In this document: piece by piece, positions 46,827-54,491 of the stretch
Position numbering within the stretch: the first letter of the stretch is position 1
Layout: every line of letters begins with the position of its first letter
DNA from: an uncultured Monoglobus sp.
GTDB lineage: Bacteria; Bacillota; Clostridia; Monoglobales; Monoglobaceae
Length of the DNA stretch: 64,000 nucleotides
Reading direction: 5' to 3'
Assembly (NCBI GenBank): GCA_947630135.1
Contig: CANRGH010000001.1
Span: 214,065 to 278,064, forward strand
The notes under the pieces: generated by a model
The model's input: only the letters and a program-made list of their open reading frames with translations
What the model was told of the DNA's origin: nothing
The model's database searches: none
Program-made: the position numbers and the translations under genes

Positions 46827-47089
46827 TATTCGTTCAGGTCCTCCATAAGAGCCTCTACCGAATTAAACGGGCCGGAAAGGTTTTTATGATCACGAACCTC
46901 GTCAATAACCTCAAGCGTTTCGGGATTTGGAAGCCTTATCTCGAACGGAATTCCTCCGTATATAATGCTTTGATTAAGAAAAATAGTCACCGCGTCTGAA
47001 ATTGTCAGCCCGAAATGCTTAAATAATTCCTCGGCGCGGGATTTTGTGTCCGGACTGATGCGCACGTTTATATTTGACGTTTTAGCCAT
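46826..47089 (-). CDS. dinJ: DinJ/RelB-type antitoxin
   Basis: The 87-residue protein starts MAKTSNINVRISPDTKSRAE, a ribbon-helix-helix DNA-binding fold, followed by FGLTISDAVTIFLNQSI and a C-terminal tail that would wrap the toxin. The start at 47089 has GGGAGA eight bases upstream; a reading ten residues longer lacks support. It probably represses its own promoter at the adjacent palindrome. Confidence 0.92.
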   Translation of the reverse strand: MAKTSNINVRISPDTKSRAEELFKHFGLTISDAVTIFLNQSIIYGGIPFEIRLPNPETLEVIDEVRDHKNLSGPFNSVEALMEDLNE

Positions 47090-47109
47090 AAAATCATCTC
47101 CCGAGAATA

Positions 47110-47138
47110 ATTGTATCACTTTGTGCGCATATTGTCAA
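47110..47138 (-). promoter_or_regulatory. Promoter of the dinJ-yafQ pair
   Basis: TTGACA (47133-47138) and TACAAT (47110-47115) on the minus strand, 17-base spacing, 20 bases upstream of dinJ. Confidence 0.88.
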
Positions 47139-47149
47139 CACAAAGTGAT
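47115..47149. promoter_or_regulatory. Palindromic operator overlapping the dinJ promoter
   Basis: Perfect 11-base arms ATCACTTTGTG (47115-47125) and CACAAAGTGAT (47139-47149) bracket the -35 box with a 13-base spacer. This is the expected binding site for the ribbon-helix-helix antitoxin. Confidence 0.85.
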
Positions 47150-47298
47150 GCAAAATTTTTTGACAAAATATTTATGAAGATTATTTTTCTCAAAATAATA
47201 CATTGTCAAATTTTACAAGAGCGTTACTGAATTTTTGTGTTTTTTATTGCTTTTGTTACAATGGCGTAATATTTTTTAAGAAACTTTCGGATTTTCTC

Positions 47299-47326
47299 TT
47301 TACATTTTTTATTTTCGTGGTATAAT
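47299..47326 (+). promoter_or_regulatory. Sigma-A promoter of ftsZ
   Basis: TTTACA (47299-47304) and TATAAT (47321-47326), 16-base spacing, about 50 bases upstream of ftsZ. Confidence 0.75.
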
Positions 47327-47378
47327 GTATTTTATAAGAGTATAATTGCGATTGATAGCAAGCAGAGGAGGAAATAAA

Positions 47379-48575
47379 GTGTTTCAGTTTGATACGGAAT
47401 CTACAAATCCCGCAAAAATAAAGGTTATCGGCGTGGGCGGCGGCGGCAATAACGCCGTTAACAGAATGATCGAAGCTCAGGTTAAGTGCGTTGAGTTTGT
47501 TGCCGTAAACACGGACAAGCAGGATCTCACGCTGTCTCAGGCCTCGCAGAAGATCCAGATCGGCGAGAAGGTCACAAAGGGTCTCGGCGCGGGCGCCGTT
47601 CCCGAGGTTGGCCAGAAGGCCGCCGAGGAAAGCGTTGAGGATATCAAAAAGGCCGTTCAGGGCGCGGACATGGTTTTTGTCACCGCGGGCATGGGCGGCG
47701 GCACGGGCACAGGCGCGGCTCCGATAGTGGCAAAGATAGCCAAGGATGAGGGCATCCTCACCGTCGGCATTGTTACAAAGCCGTTCTGGTTCGAGGGCAA
47801 GACCCGCCAGAAGAACAGCGATATCGGCATCACCAATCTTATGGGCGCGGTTGACACCCTGGTCGTTATTCCCAATGACAAGCTGCTTGAGGTCGCGGAA
47901 AACAGAACTCCTCTGACCGAATCCTTCAGAATGGCCGACGATATTTTAAGACAGGGCGTTCAGGGTATTTCCGATCTTATCTCAAGACCCGGACTTATCA
48001 GCCTTGACTTTGCGGACATCAAGACGATCATGAAGGACACAGGCTTTGCCCACATGGGTATCGGCAGCGCCACCGGCGAGAATAGAGCCGAAGAAGCCGC
48101 CAAGAAGGCCATACATAGCCCGCTCCTTGAGACCACGATCGAGGGCGCGAAGGGCGTTATTCTTAACGTTACCGGCGGCGCAGACCTCGGTATTCTTGAG
48201 GTCAAGACGGCTGCCGAGCTGGTTCAGGAAGCCGCGGACTCCGACGCCAACATCATTATCGGCGCGATCATTGACGAGAACATGGGCGACGAGATCTCGA
48301 TCACGGTTATCGCCACAGGCTTTAAGGGCAACATTCCCGGACAGCAGGACAAGCAGGAAGAGGAAGCCAATCCCTTCTCAAGCCTTTTAAACCAGTTCAA
48401 CTTAAACAACGCCCAGGCCCAGCAGCCCCGTCAGGCGGCGCCTCAGCAGCAGGCTCCGTCGTTCACGCAGCAGAGCCCGTCGTTTAACCCGGCTCCGTCG
48501 TCAAACCTTTTCAGCAAGGTCGGCGAGGATGACGGAATAGACGTTCCGGTCTTCCTGCGCAGAAAGGACAGATAA
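47379..48575 (+). CDS. ftsZ: Cell division protein FtsZ
   Basis: FtsZ polymerises into the division ring and hydrolyses GTP. The 398-residue product contains [16 protein letters not shown], the tubulin signature [13 protein letters not shown], the T7-loop region NLDFAD-like [11 protein letters not shown], a glutamine-proline linker (about 325-380) and the C-terminal peptide [15 protein letters not shown] for FtsA/SepF binding. The start is the GTG at 47379, which follows GAGGAGGAAATAAA; an upstream in-frame TTG has no site. No division-cluster neighbours are present. Confidence 0.97.
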   Translation: MFQFDTESTNPAKIKVIGVGGGGNNAVNRMIEAQVKCVEFVAVNTDKQDLTLSQASQKIQIGEKVTKGLGAGAVPEVGQKAAEESVEDIKKAVQGADMVFVTAGMGGGTGTGAAPIVAKIAKDEGILTVGIVTKPFWFEGKTRQKNSDIGITNLMGAVDTLVVIPNDKLLEVAENRTPLTESFRMADDILRQGVQGISDLISRPGLISLDFADIKTIMKDTGFAHMGIGSATGENRAEEAAKKAIHSPLLETTIEGAKGVILNVTGGADLGILEVKTAAELVQEAADSDANIIIGAIIDENMGDEISITVIATGFKGNIPGQQDKQEEEANPFSSLLNQFNLNNAQAQQPRQAAPQQQAPSFTQQSPSFNPAPSSNLFSKVGEDDGIDVPVFLRRKDR

Positions 48576-48587
48576 ATTCGCGAATTT

Positions 48588-48617
48588 AAGCGGCGTCCCG
48601 GCGGACGCCGCTTTTTA
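48588..48617 (+). terminator. Terminator of ftsZ
   Basis: Stem AAGCGGCGTCC with GGACGCCGCTT around CGGC, followed by TTT. Confidence 0.92.
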
Positions 48618-48664
48618 TGTGGAAAAACTTCGTTTTTCAAGAATTATAACAGCCCGACCCAATT

Positions 48665-48732
48665 CCGCCCGCCGGACCCGGGCGGGTTCGCTCCACCCTT
48701 CGGGTGGAACGAATTAGGGGACTTCGTCCCCT
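48665..48732. repeat. Three consecutive GC-rich hairpins between ftsZ and sipL
   Basis: CCGCCCG/CGGGCGG (48665-48685), TCCACCC/GGGTGGA (48692-48708) and AGGGGAC/GTCCCCT (48716-48732) follow each other, the last two with TTC loops. They resemble dispersed intergenic hairpin elements and lie between convergent genes. No T-run follows the last on the plus strand. Confidence 0.7.
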
Positions 48733-48758
48733 AAAACCCCTAAAAATACGTGCTTTTT

Positions 48759-50441
48759 TTATGCCTTAATTCTTATTTTCTGGCCGACGCTCAGCTTGTC
48801 GGGGTCGGTTATTCCGCTCATTGCGGCTATGTCGTCAACCGTCGTTTTGTAGCGCTTGGCTATGTTCCAGAGTGTGTCGCCGGGCTGCACGAAATAAATT
48901 ATGTAGGACTGCATTCCGTCGCCGCGGCTGTCCTCGGGCTCGATATGCTCAAACGAGCTTACGACCTTGATCCGGTCGCTCTTTATAAGCTTCACGGATA
49001 TTCCTATAAGCATTCTCGCTTCCACTGTGTCGGGACCCGTGATGTTATAGCTCATATGATTGACGAAAATCTTCGCGTCGCAGGCCGCCTTGCCGCCCAG
49101 GTCCCTGCCGCCGCTTATCTCAAAGCTGTGCTCAAACGGCGCGGTCGTCTCGATCGGGAACAGCGGCTGACCCTCGTCGGAGGAGCCGCACAGCGCCTTG
49201 ACCGTCACGGAACCCTTTATGTTCACCATGCCGTCGCTTATGTCGATATCATCAACAGACGTCTTTGGCGCGGTGAGTGAGCACACCGAGGCGATCGGCG
49301 CGTCGGTCGGCTTGCGCTTGAGAGAGCACTTGCAGCTTATCTGCGCGCTCATGCTCTCGACAAGCTGCTCGGGCGCGGCTTCGGAAAACTCGGGATCAAG
49401 CTCGCCTCCGTCCAGGCAATAGCCGTCGCTTATGACTCCCGGCTCGAATATCTCGTAGCCGCTTACGCTGACGCCTATCACTATCTCAACGCCGAGCACG
49501 CGCCGCTCGCCGTCCGCGTTGTCCATGACCTCGGTATATATCTCGCGCACGTTATATTCCACGTCGCACTCCATGTCATCCTTCGCCTTGGGCGCCTCAA
49601 AGCTCTCGTCGTACGGCAGCGAAAACTCCGCGGTCCTCAATCCGCCGCGTTTCGCGCTGTCGGGATCGGTCTCGTCCTCGTAAAGCAGGCTCACCTTGAC
49701 GGTTCCGCTCAAGTCAGCATTGCCGTCGGTCATAACGGCCTTTTCGGGCTCCACAGAAGCGTTGCCGCAGAGCACATCGCCGATCTGCGGAAGCTTGTTT
49801 GAGATCTCGTGCTCTCCTCTTATGATAATGCTGCCGTCGGACGTGAACTGGTTCCCCGCGAGGCGCACCGGCGTTTTCTGAAGCTCTACCGCGTGGTTTT
49901 TTTCTTCCTTATCCGCCTCCGCGGTTTCCGCTTTTCTGCTCTTAAACGGCAGCAGATCGCCGAGCGGAGGCGCGGGCTCCCGCTCCTCTTCTATGTCTGT
50001 CGGCAGCTCAAGCCTCTCGTTTTTGCATATCTTGACACCTATATTAACTCCGACCCTGACGTTCACCTTGCGGGAATTGATGAGAGTGCCGTCGAGGGTG
50101 TCGATCTCGGCCTCGGCAGAAACGCGGCTGTCGGGCGTCACGCCCTTCGCGTCCACCGCCGTGTTGAACTCGCGGCTCATATCGAGCGCCTTCACCGCTC
50201 CCGTCGCGCCGCCCTCCGGCAGATAGAGCACCGACGCCTTTACCGTTCCCTCGACATGGACCTTGTCCTGCCCCGGGGTCACGTCGGTTATATACGCCCT
50301 CGCGGACACGTCGAGAATTTTCTTTATATCCGGCTTCACGTCGGGCACGATCAGCGGCTCGTCTATGACCGCTCTGCCGAATTTCATGGCAACAGTGCGG
50401 GTTATTTCATATTCTTCGTGTTTTAACTTTATTTCCGCCAT
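48759..50441 (-). CDS. sipL: SipL-type spore coat morphogenesis protein (SPOCS repeats + LysM)
   Basis: SipL binds the SpoIVA ATPase and is needed for spore coat attachment in Clostridioides difficile. The 560-residue product has an N-terminal DUF3794/SPOCS domain (DEPLIVPDVKPDIKKILDV near 26-45), a charged linker with KEEKN, further SPOCS domains (near 185-310 and 330-500), and a C-terminal LysM (IIYFVQPGDTLWNIAKRYKT). That architecture is characteristic. I prefer the ATG at 50441 with AGGTGAT close upstream; a GTG three codons earlier is possible. It is divergent from rbr. Confidence 0.9.
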   Translation of the reverse strand: MAEIKLKHEEYEITRTVAMKFGRAVIDEPLIVPDVKPDIKKILDVSARAYITDVTPGQDKVHVEGTVKASVLYLPEGGATGAVKALDMSREFNTAVDAKGVTPDSRVSAEAEIDTLDGTLINSRKVNVRVGVNIGVKICKNERLELPTDIEEEREPAPPLGDLLPFKSRKAETAEADKEEKNHAVELQKTPVRLAGNQFTSDGSIIIRGEHEISNKLPQIGDVLCGNASVEPEKAVMTDGNADLSGTVKVSLLYEDETDPDSAKRGGLRTAEFSLPYDESFEAPKAKDDMECDVEYNVREIYTEVMDNADGERRVLGVEIVIGVSVSGYEIFEPGVISDGYCLDGGELDPEFSEAAPEQLVESMSAQISCKCSLKRKPTDAPIASVCSLTAPKTSVDDIDISDGMVNIKGSVTVKALCGSSDEGQPLFPIETTAPFEHSFEISGGRDLGGKAACDAKIFVNHMSYNITGPDTVEARMLIGISVKLIKSDRIKVVSSFEHIEPEDSRGDGMQSYIIYFVQPGDTLWNIAKRYKTTVDDIAAMSGITDPDKLSVGQKIRIKA

Positions 50442-50470
50442 TTGTATCACCTTTCCTTTAAGACTTAATT

Positions 50471-50498
50471 AAGAATATGTGTTTGGCTCTTGATTTAT
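50471..50498 (-). promoter_or_regulatory. Candidate SigE-type promoter of sipL
   Basis: On the minus strand ATA (50496-50498) is followed after 16 bases by CATATTCTT (50471-50479), close to the mother-cell SigE pattern ATA-N16-CATAnnnT. It overlaps the -35 region of the divergent rbr promoter. Confidence 0.4.
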
Positions 50499-50518
50499 GT
50501 CCGGAATTGTGATAGAAT
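50490..50518 (+). promoter_or_regulatory. Sigma-A promoter of rbr-ruvC
   Basis: TTGATT (50490-50495) and TAGAAT (50513-50518), 17-base spacing. Confidence 0.65.
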
Positions 50519-50569
50519 TAAATAAAAATGGAAATAATACAAAATAAAATCGGAAAGGGGATAAATTTC

Positions 50570-51115
50570 ATGAGCAAAGATTTAAAGGGTTCAAAGACAG
50601 AAGCCAACCTGCTCGCGGCGTTCGCGGGCGAGTCGCAGGCGAGAAACAAGTACACCTATTACGCGAGCAAGGCCAAGAAGGACGGATATGTTCAGATCGC
50701 CGAGATCTTCGAGGAGACGGCCAACAACGAGAAGGAGCACGCCAAGATCTGGTTCAAGCTGCTCCATGACGGCGGAATTCCCGACACCAAGGCGAACCTT
50801 AAGGACGCGGCCGAGGGCGAGAATTATGAGTGGACCGACATGTACGCGGGCTTTGCCAAGGACGCGCACGAGGAGGGCTTTGAGGACATCGCCGCGCTGT
50901 TCGAGGGCGTTGCCAAGATCGAGAAGGAGCACGAGGAACGCTACCGCAAGCTGCTCGCCAACATTGAGGGCGACTGCGTGTTCTCAAAGGACGGAGACGT
51001 TATCTGGCAGTGCGCCAACTGCGGCCACATCGTTATCGGCAAAAAGGCGCCCGAGATATGCCCTGTCTGCGCGCATCCGCAGAGCTACTTCAAGATCAAG
51101 CCGGAAAATTATTAA
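50570..51115 (+). CDS. rbr: Rubrerythrin
   Basis: Rubrerythrin reduces hydrogen peroxide in anaerobes. The 181-residue product has a ferritin-like di-iron domain ([33 protein letters not shown]) and a C-terminal rubredoxin-type Fe(Cys)4 site (QCANCGH and CPVCAHPQ). The start at 50570 is chosen because AAAGGGG lies upstream; a 14-residue longer reading has no site and no family match. ruvC follows after three bases. Confidence 0.95.
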   Translation: MSKDLKGSKTEANLLAAFAGESQARNKYTYYASKAKKDGYVQIAEIFEETANNEKEHAKIWFKLLHDGGIPDTKANLKDAAEGENYEWTDMYAGFAKDAHEEGFEDIAALFEGVAKIEKEHEERYRKLLANIEGDCVFSKDGDVIWQCANCGHIVIGKKAPEICPVCAHPQSYFKIKPENY

Positions 51116-51118
51116 TTT

Positions 51119-51613
51119 ATGCGAATTCTCGGAATTGACCCCGGTTATGCCATTGTCGGCTACGGGGTCATAGATTATATCGGAAACAATTTTAAGATCG
51201 TCGAATACGGCGCGATAACCACCGAGGCGGATGAGGAAATGAACTCGCGGTTCAAGACCATCCACGACGATCTGAACACGATCATCGAGCGCACCGGGCC
51301 CGAGTTTATGGCGATCGAGGAGCTGTTCTTCAACAGCAACCAAAAGACCGCCATAAACGTGGCTCAGGCACGGGGCGTGCTTTTGTTGTCCGCGCTTAAC
51401 CACGGAGTGAGGATTTTTGAGTACACGCCGCTCCAGGTCAAGCAGGCGATCGCGGGCTATGGCAGGGCGGACAAGAACCAGGTCCAGCAGCTCACAAAGA
51501 CATTGCTGAACCTTGACAAGGTACCAAAGCCCGACGACACCGCGGACGCGCTTGCGATCGCGATCTGCCACGCCCATTCCTACAACCCGCGCGTGACCGC
51601 GCAACTAACGTAG
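51119..51613 (+). CDS. ruvC: Holliday junction resolvase RuvC
   Basis: RuvC cuts Holliday junctions symmetrically. The 164-residue RNase H-fold protein begins MRILGIDPGYAIVGYGV with the first catalytic aspartate at residue 7, has glutamate in MAIEELFF near 68 and the final pair in DDTADALAIAICH. It is separated by about 19 kb from ruvAB and instead follows rubrerythrin by three bases, implying co-transcription with a peroxide-stress gene. Confidence 0.95.
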   Translation: MRILGIDPGYAIVGYGVIDYIGNNFKIVEYGAITTEADEEMNSRFKTIHDDLNTIIERTGPEFMAIEELFFNSNQKTAINVAQARGVLLLSALNHGVRIFEYTPLQVKQAIAGYGRADKNQVQQLTKTLLNLDKVPKPDDTADALAIAICHAHSYNPRVTAQLT

Positions 51614-52054
51614 GGACTAGGCACTAGGAAGCCACGTCTTACGGCTCCCTCCGGGAGGGAGCTGTCGCCGAAGGCGACTGAGGGAAATCGGCGCACTTAC
51701 TCCTTCCACCGCTGTCGCGTCATGTCCGCAAATGTTAATAAATTGTGGCCTCGTTTATCCGAGGAAATGGAATATCATGGTGCAACGCACCCGCTAACGC
51801 GGCTCCGGCCCCAGTCCCCCTCCCTCAAAGAGGGAGGCGTTTTTTACCTCGCCCTTGGGAGATGCAAATGGGCGGCCGGGATCGTCCGCCCCTACGAATG
51901 GGGCGAGGCAAACGGGCGGATATTATCCGCCCGCGGGACGTCGAGGGCGCCGTCCCCTACGACAATGTGCGCAAAATGCCGTAGGGGCGGATATTATCCG
52001 CCCGCGCCTATTCGCTATTCGCTAATCACTAATCACTACGTTGCGTAAAAATTT
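51614..52054. repeat. Intergenic repeat tract between ruvC and aroF
   Basis: No gene is seen. The tract holds a GCTCCCTCC/GGGAGGGAGC dyad (51644-51662), GTCGCC-GAA-GGCGAC (51664-51678), a module matching the tail of the 46.4-kb tract (51724-51805), the hairpin CCTCCCT/AGGGAGG followed by TTTTTT (51819-51846, usable as a terminator), and two GGGCGGATATTATCCGCCC palindromes at 51914 and 51985, and ends in TTCGCTATTCGCTAATCACT. The composition differs from the adjacent genes. Confidence 0.88.
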
Positions 52055-52055
52055 C

Positions 52056-52084
52056 TTGCATAAACGCGGGGGTTGTGTTATAAT
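52056..52084 (+). promoter_or_regulatory. Sigma-A promoter of the DAHP synthase gene
   Basis: TTGCAT (52056-52061) and TATAAT (52079-52084), 17-base spacing, directly after the repeat tract. Confidence 0.72.
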
Positions 52085-52122
52085 CGGTTTTGGCGGGTTT
52101 CTGCCGGATCGGAGTGATTGAT

Positions 52123-53154
52123 ATGTCATTTGTATATAAAAAAGAAATACCCTCGGCGGAGCACCTTAAGGAGCTTCTTCCCGTGCCCGCGAGCTGCGCC
52201 GAAATGAGGGCGCGGAAGCTTAAAGAGATCGAGAATGTGCTGTCGGGCGCGGACGACCGTATGCTGCTTATCATCGGCCCGTGCTCGGCCGACAACGAGG
52301 ACGCGGTCTGCGAGTACATCTCGCGTCTGGCGGCGCTTCAGGAAAAGGTCAGCGATAAAATACTGTTTGTGCCGCGCATCTACACCAACAAGCCCCGCAC
52401 CACGGGCGAGGGCTATAAGGGCATGATGCACCAGCCCGACCCGGGCGAGGCTCCCGACGCGTTTCAGGGCATAAAGGCGATACGCCACATGCACATCCGC
52501 GCCATGCGGGAGTCGGGCATGATCGCGGCGGACGAGATGCTCTATCCGGGCAACCACCCCTATCTTGACGACATTCTGGGCTATGTCGCGATCGGCGCGC
52601 GCTCGGTCGAGGATCAGCAGCACCGTCTGGTTTCAAGCGGCGTTGATCTGCCGGTAGGCATGAAGAACGGCACGGGCGGCGACACGGGCGTTATGTTCAA
52701 CGCGATCTACGCCGCGCAGCACGGCCACGACTTCATCTACCGCACGCACGAGGTCGCCACAAAAGGCAATCCTTACGCCCACGCGGTGCTCCGCGGCGGT
52801 ATTGACGAGCTGGGCAGGAACGTGCCCAACTACCACTACGAGGACCTGCTGCGCATCGCGGAGGAATATGACTCAAAGGGCTTTAAGAACCCCGCGATAA
52901 TCATTGACACCAATCACAACAACTCAGCCAAAAAGCACCTTCAGCAGCCGCGTATCGCGTCCGAGGTCATGCACAGCATGACATACGAGCCGCTGCTCAA
53001 AAAAATGATAAAGGGCTTTATGATCGAAAGCTATTTGGAGGACGGCTGCCAGCCGATCGGCGAAAATATGACCTACGGCAAATCGATCACCGACCCATGC
53101 ATAGGCTGGGCCGACACCGAAAAAATGGTGTACAAAATCGCATCAATGGTGTAA
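52123..53154 (+). CDS. aroF: 3-deoxy-7-phosphoheptulonate (DAHP) synthase, class I
   Basis: DAHP synthase makes the first intermediate of the shikimate pathway from phosphoenolpyruvate and erythrose 4-phosphate. The 343-residue product is the AroFGH type: LLIIGPCSADNEDAVCEY, FVPRIYTNKPRTTGEGYKG, VAIGARSVEDQQHR, MKNGTGGDTGVMFNA, DTNHNNSAKKH and GFMIESYLEDG. The start at 52123 follows GGAGTGATTGAT. AroFGH enzymes are usually feedback-inhibited by an aromatic amino acid; which one is unknown here. Confidence 0.95.
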   Translation: MSFVYKKEIPSAEHLKELLPVPASCAEMRARKLKEIENVLSGADDRMLLIIGPCSADNEDAVCEYISRLAALQEKVSDKILFVPRIYTNKPRTTGEGYKGMMHQPDPGEAPDAFQGIKAIRHMHIRAMRESGMIAADEMLYPGNHPYLDDILGYVAIGARSVEDQQHRLVSSGVDLPVGMKNGTGGDTGVMFNAIYAAQHGHDFIYRTHEVATKGNPYAHAVLRGGIDELGRNVPNYHYEDLLRIAEEYDSKGFKNPAIIIDTNHNNSAKKHLQQPRIASEVMHSMTYEPLLKKMIKGFMIESYLEDGCQPIGENMTYGKSITDPCIGWADTEKMVYKIASMV

Positions 53155-53199
53155 ACCGATTTATCGTTTCACTGTATAACGAAGTTTCTCTACACATAA

Positions 53200-53229
53200 G
53201 CGGAGGCATGGCCCAAGCTATGCCTCCGC
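53200..53229. repeat. GC-rich hairpin after aroF
   Basis: GCGGAGGCATGGC pairs with GCTATGCCTCCGC (one wobble) around CCAA. No T-run follows, so a processing or stabilising role is as likely as termination. Confidence 0.6.
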
Positions 53230-53255
53230 AAAACTTAAAATGTTTTATTTATATT

Positions 53256-53276
53256 GCCGGGATCCCCGGCTTTTTT
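53256..53276 (+). terminator. Terminator of aroF
   Basis: GCCGGG-ATC-CCCGGC followed by TTTTTT, ending one base before the convergent collagen-like gene stop. Confidence 0.88.
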
Positions 53277-53277
53277 G

Positions 53278-54300
53278 TTACGCAAGACGCGTTATTACAA
53301 GGTGGGCGGCGGTGGGCTGTGTTCCGCCGGCTGTGGGAGTTATGGCAAGCGCCGCCGGATTATCCGCCGGGTTGCGCACGGTCAGCGTTGAGCTCGCGGC
53401 GGTCGTGCTGACAATCGCCATGCCGACAATCTGAGACGCGCCGCTTGCGCGTCCGAACACCGCATAGGGCAGTTCGGCCCCGTTAAGCGTCAGAACAAGC
53501 TGACCCGCCTGAGTTGCCGAAACCACGAACTGAACCAGATAGGTGCCGATCTCCGCCAGCGTAAACGAGCTCGCGGTTGCTCTGACTATGCTGTCTCCGC
53601 CAATTCCGCCGTTGTTAGGGAAATCAACGTCCTCGCCGGGCGCAACCGTGTCCGCGTTGTCAGGCGGCATAACTGCGTAAAAGTCAGCGTAGCTCAGTGC
53701 CGTTCCGGGCTCTCCCTGCGGGCCCTGGGGACCTGTCGGACCTTGAGGGCCGGTTGCTCCTGTTGCCCCTGCCGGGCCTTGCGGGCCTTCGGGACCTGCC
53801 GGGCCCACGGGGCCCTGTGGACCTTCTGGGCCTGCCGGACCTGCTGCTCCTGCCGGGCCTTGCGGACCTTCGGGGCCTGCGGGGCCTATCGGACCTACCG
53901 GACCTTCGGGACCTGCCGGACCTGCCGGACCTGCTGCGCCGGTTGCTCCTGCCGGGCCTTCGGGGCCTTGAGGACCCGCGGGGCCTTGAGGACCTATAGC
54001 GCCTGCTTCACCCGCCGGGCCTTGGGGACCTATGGGGCCGATCGGGCCCTGAGGACCTGTGGCGCCCGTAGGGCCTTGAATTCCCACCGGACCCTGAGGG
54101 CCGGTGTCACCGGACGGTCCCTGAGGGCCCGTGGGACCTTGAGGACCGACAGGGCCTCCGGGACCCGGAGGGCCGGGAGGGCAGCTTGTGCAGTTTGAAC
54201 AGCCGTCGTTATTATTGCCGCAGCCGCAATTCGGCCGCTTGCAATTCTTAAATCTGCTCATACCGTCAAAGTCGTTTTCATAATAATTAAATTTATCCAT
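53278..54300 (-). CDS. Collagen-like (Gly-X-Y) spore-surface-type protein
   Basis: The 340-residue protein begins [20 protein letters not shown] with a cysteine-rich head (about residues 20-42, seven Cys), then about 53 uninterrupted Gly-X-Y triplets dominated by GPA, GPQ, GPE and GAT, then a C-terminal beta domain of about 140 residues (from [12 protein letters not shown] to [11 protein letters not shown]) like that of BclA-type exosporium glycoproteins. Such proteins trimerise into filaments on the spore. There is no signal peptide, which fits delivery from the mother cell cytoplasm. The start has AGAGGAG upstream. Threonines in triplets could be glycosylated. Confidence 0.9.
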   Translation of the reverse strand: MDKFNYYENDFDGMSRFKNCKRPNCGCGNNNDGCSNCTSCPPGPPGPGGPVGPQGPTGPQGPSGDTGPQGPVGIQGPTGATGPQGPIGPIGPQGPAGEAGAIGPQGPAGPQGPEGPAGATGAAGPAGPAGPEGPVGPIGPAGPEGPQGPAGAAGPAGPEGPQGPVGPAGPEGPQGPAGATGATGPQGPTGPQGPQGEPGTALSYADFYAVMPPDNADTVAPGEDVDFPNNGGIGGDSIVRATASSFTLAEIGTYLVQFVVSATQAGQLVLTLNGAELPYAVFGRASGASQIVGMAIVSTTAASSTLTVRNPADNPAALAITPTAGGTQPTAAHLVITRLA

Positions 54301-54331
54301 ATTTTTTCTCCTCTCTGAAAGGACTTCACTA

Positions 54332-54340
54332 TATACTATG
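54332..54340 (-). promoter_or_regulatory. Candidate mother-cell (SigK/SigE-type) -10 element
   Basis: CATAGTATA on the minus strand fits the CATAnnnTA -10 pattern of late mother-cell promoters and lies 32 bases before the collagen-like gene. The matching -35 is unclear. Confidence 0.35.
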
Positions 54341-54412
54341 CCGTCCGCCAAAAATTGACACAAATCGGGACCGGCAAATTTCGCCGATAACTCTAAAAGT
54401 GCGGAAAATCAC

Positions 54413-54441
54413 TTGACATCAGGCTTGATTTGTTATAAAAT
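54413..54441 (+). promoter_or_regulatory. Sigma-A promoter of ileS
   Basis: TTGACA (54413-54418) and TAAAAT (54436-54441), 17-base spacing, leave a leader of only about 45 bases before the start, too short for a T-box. Confidence 0.8.
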
Positions 54442-54491
54442 ATTTAAGTTAGTTTAAATGCGAATTATTTTTAGAAATTGGAGGGATATAA

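Noticed and set aside
53697..54198. Leucine- and cysteine-rich plus-strand frames over the collagen-like gene
   Set aside because: They are the complement of Gly-X-Y codons, a well-known source of false open frames.
54301..54491. T-box riboswitch for ileS
   Set aside because: A consensus promoter leaves only about 45 bases of leader, and no specifier or T-box sequence is seen.
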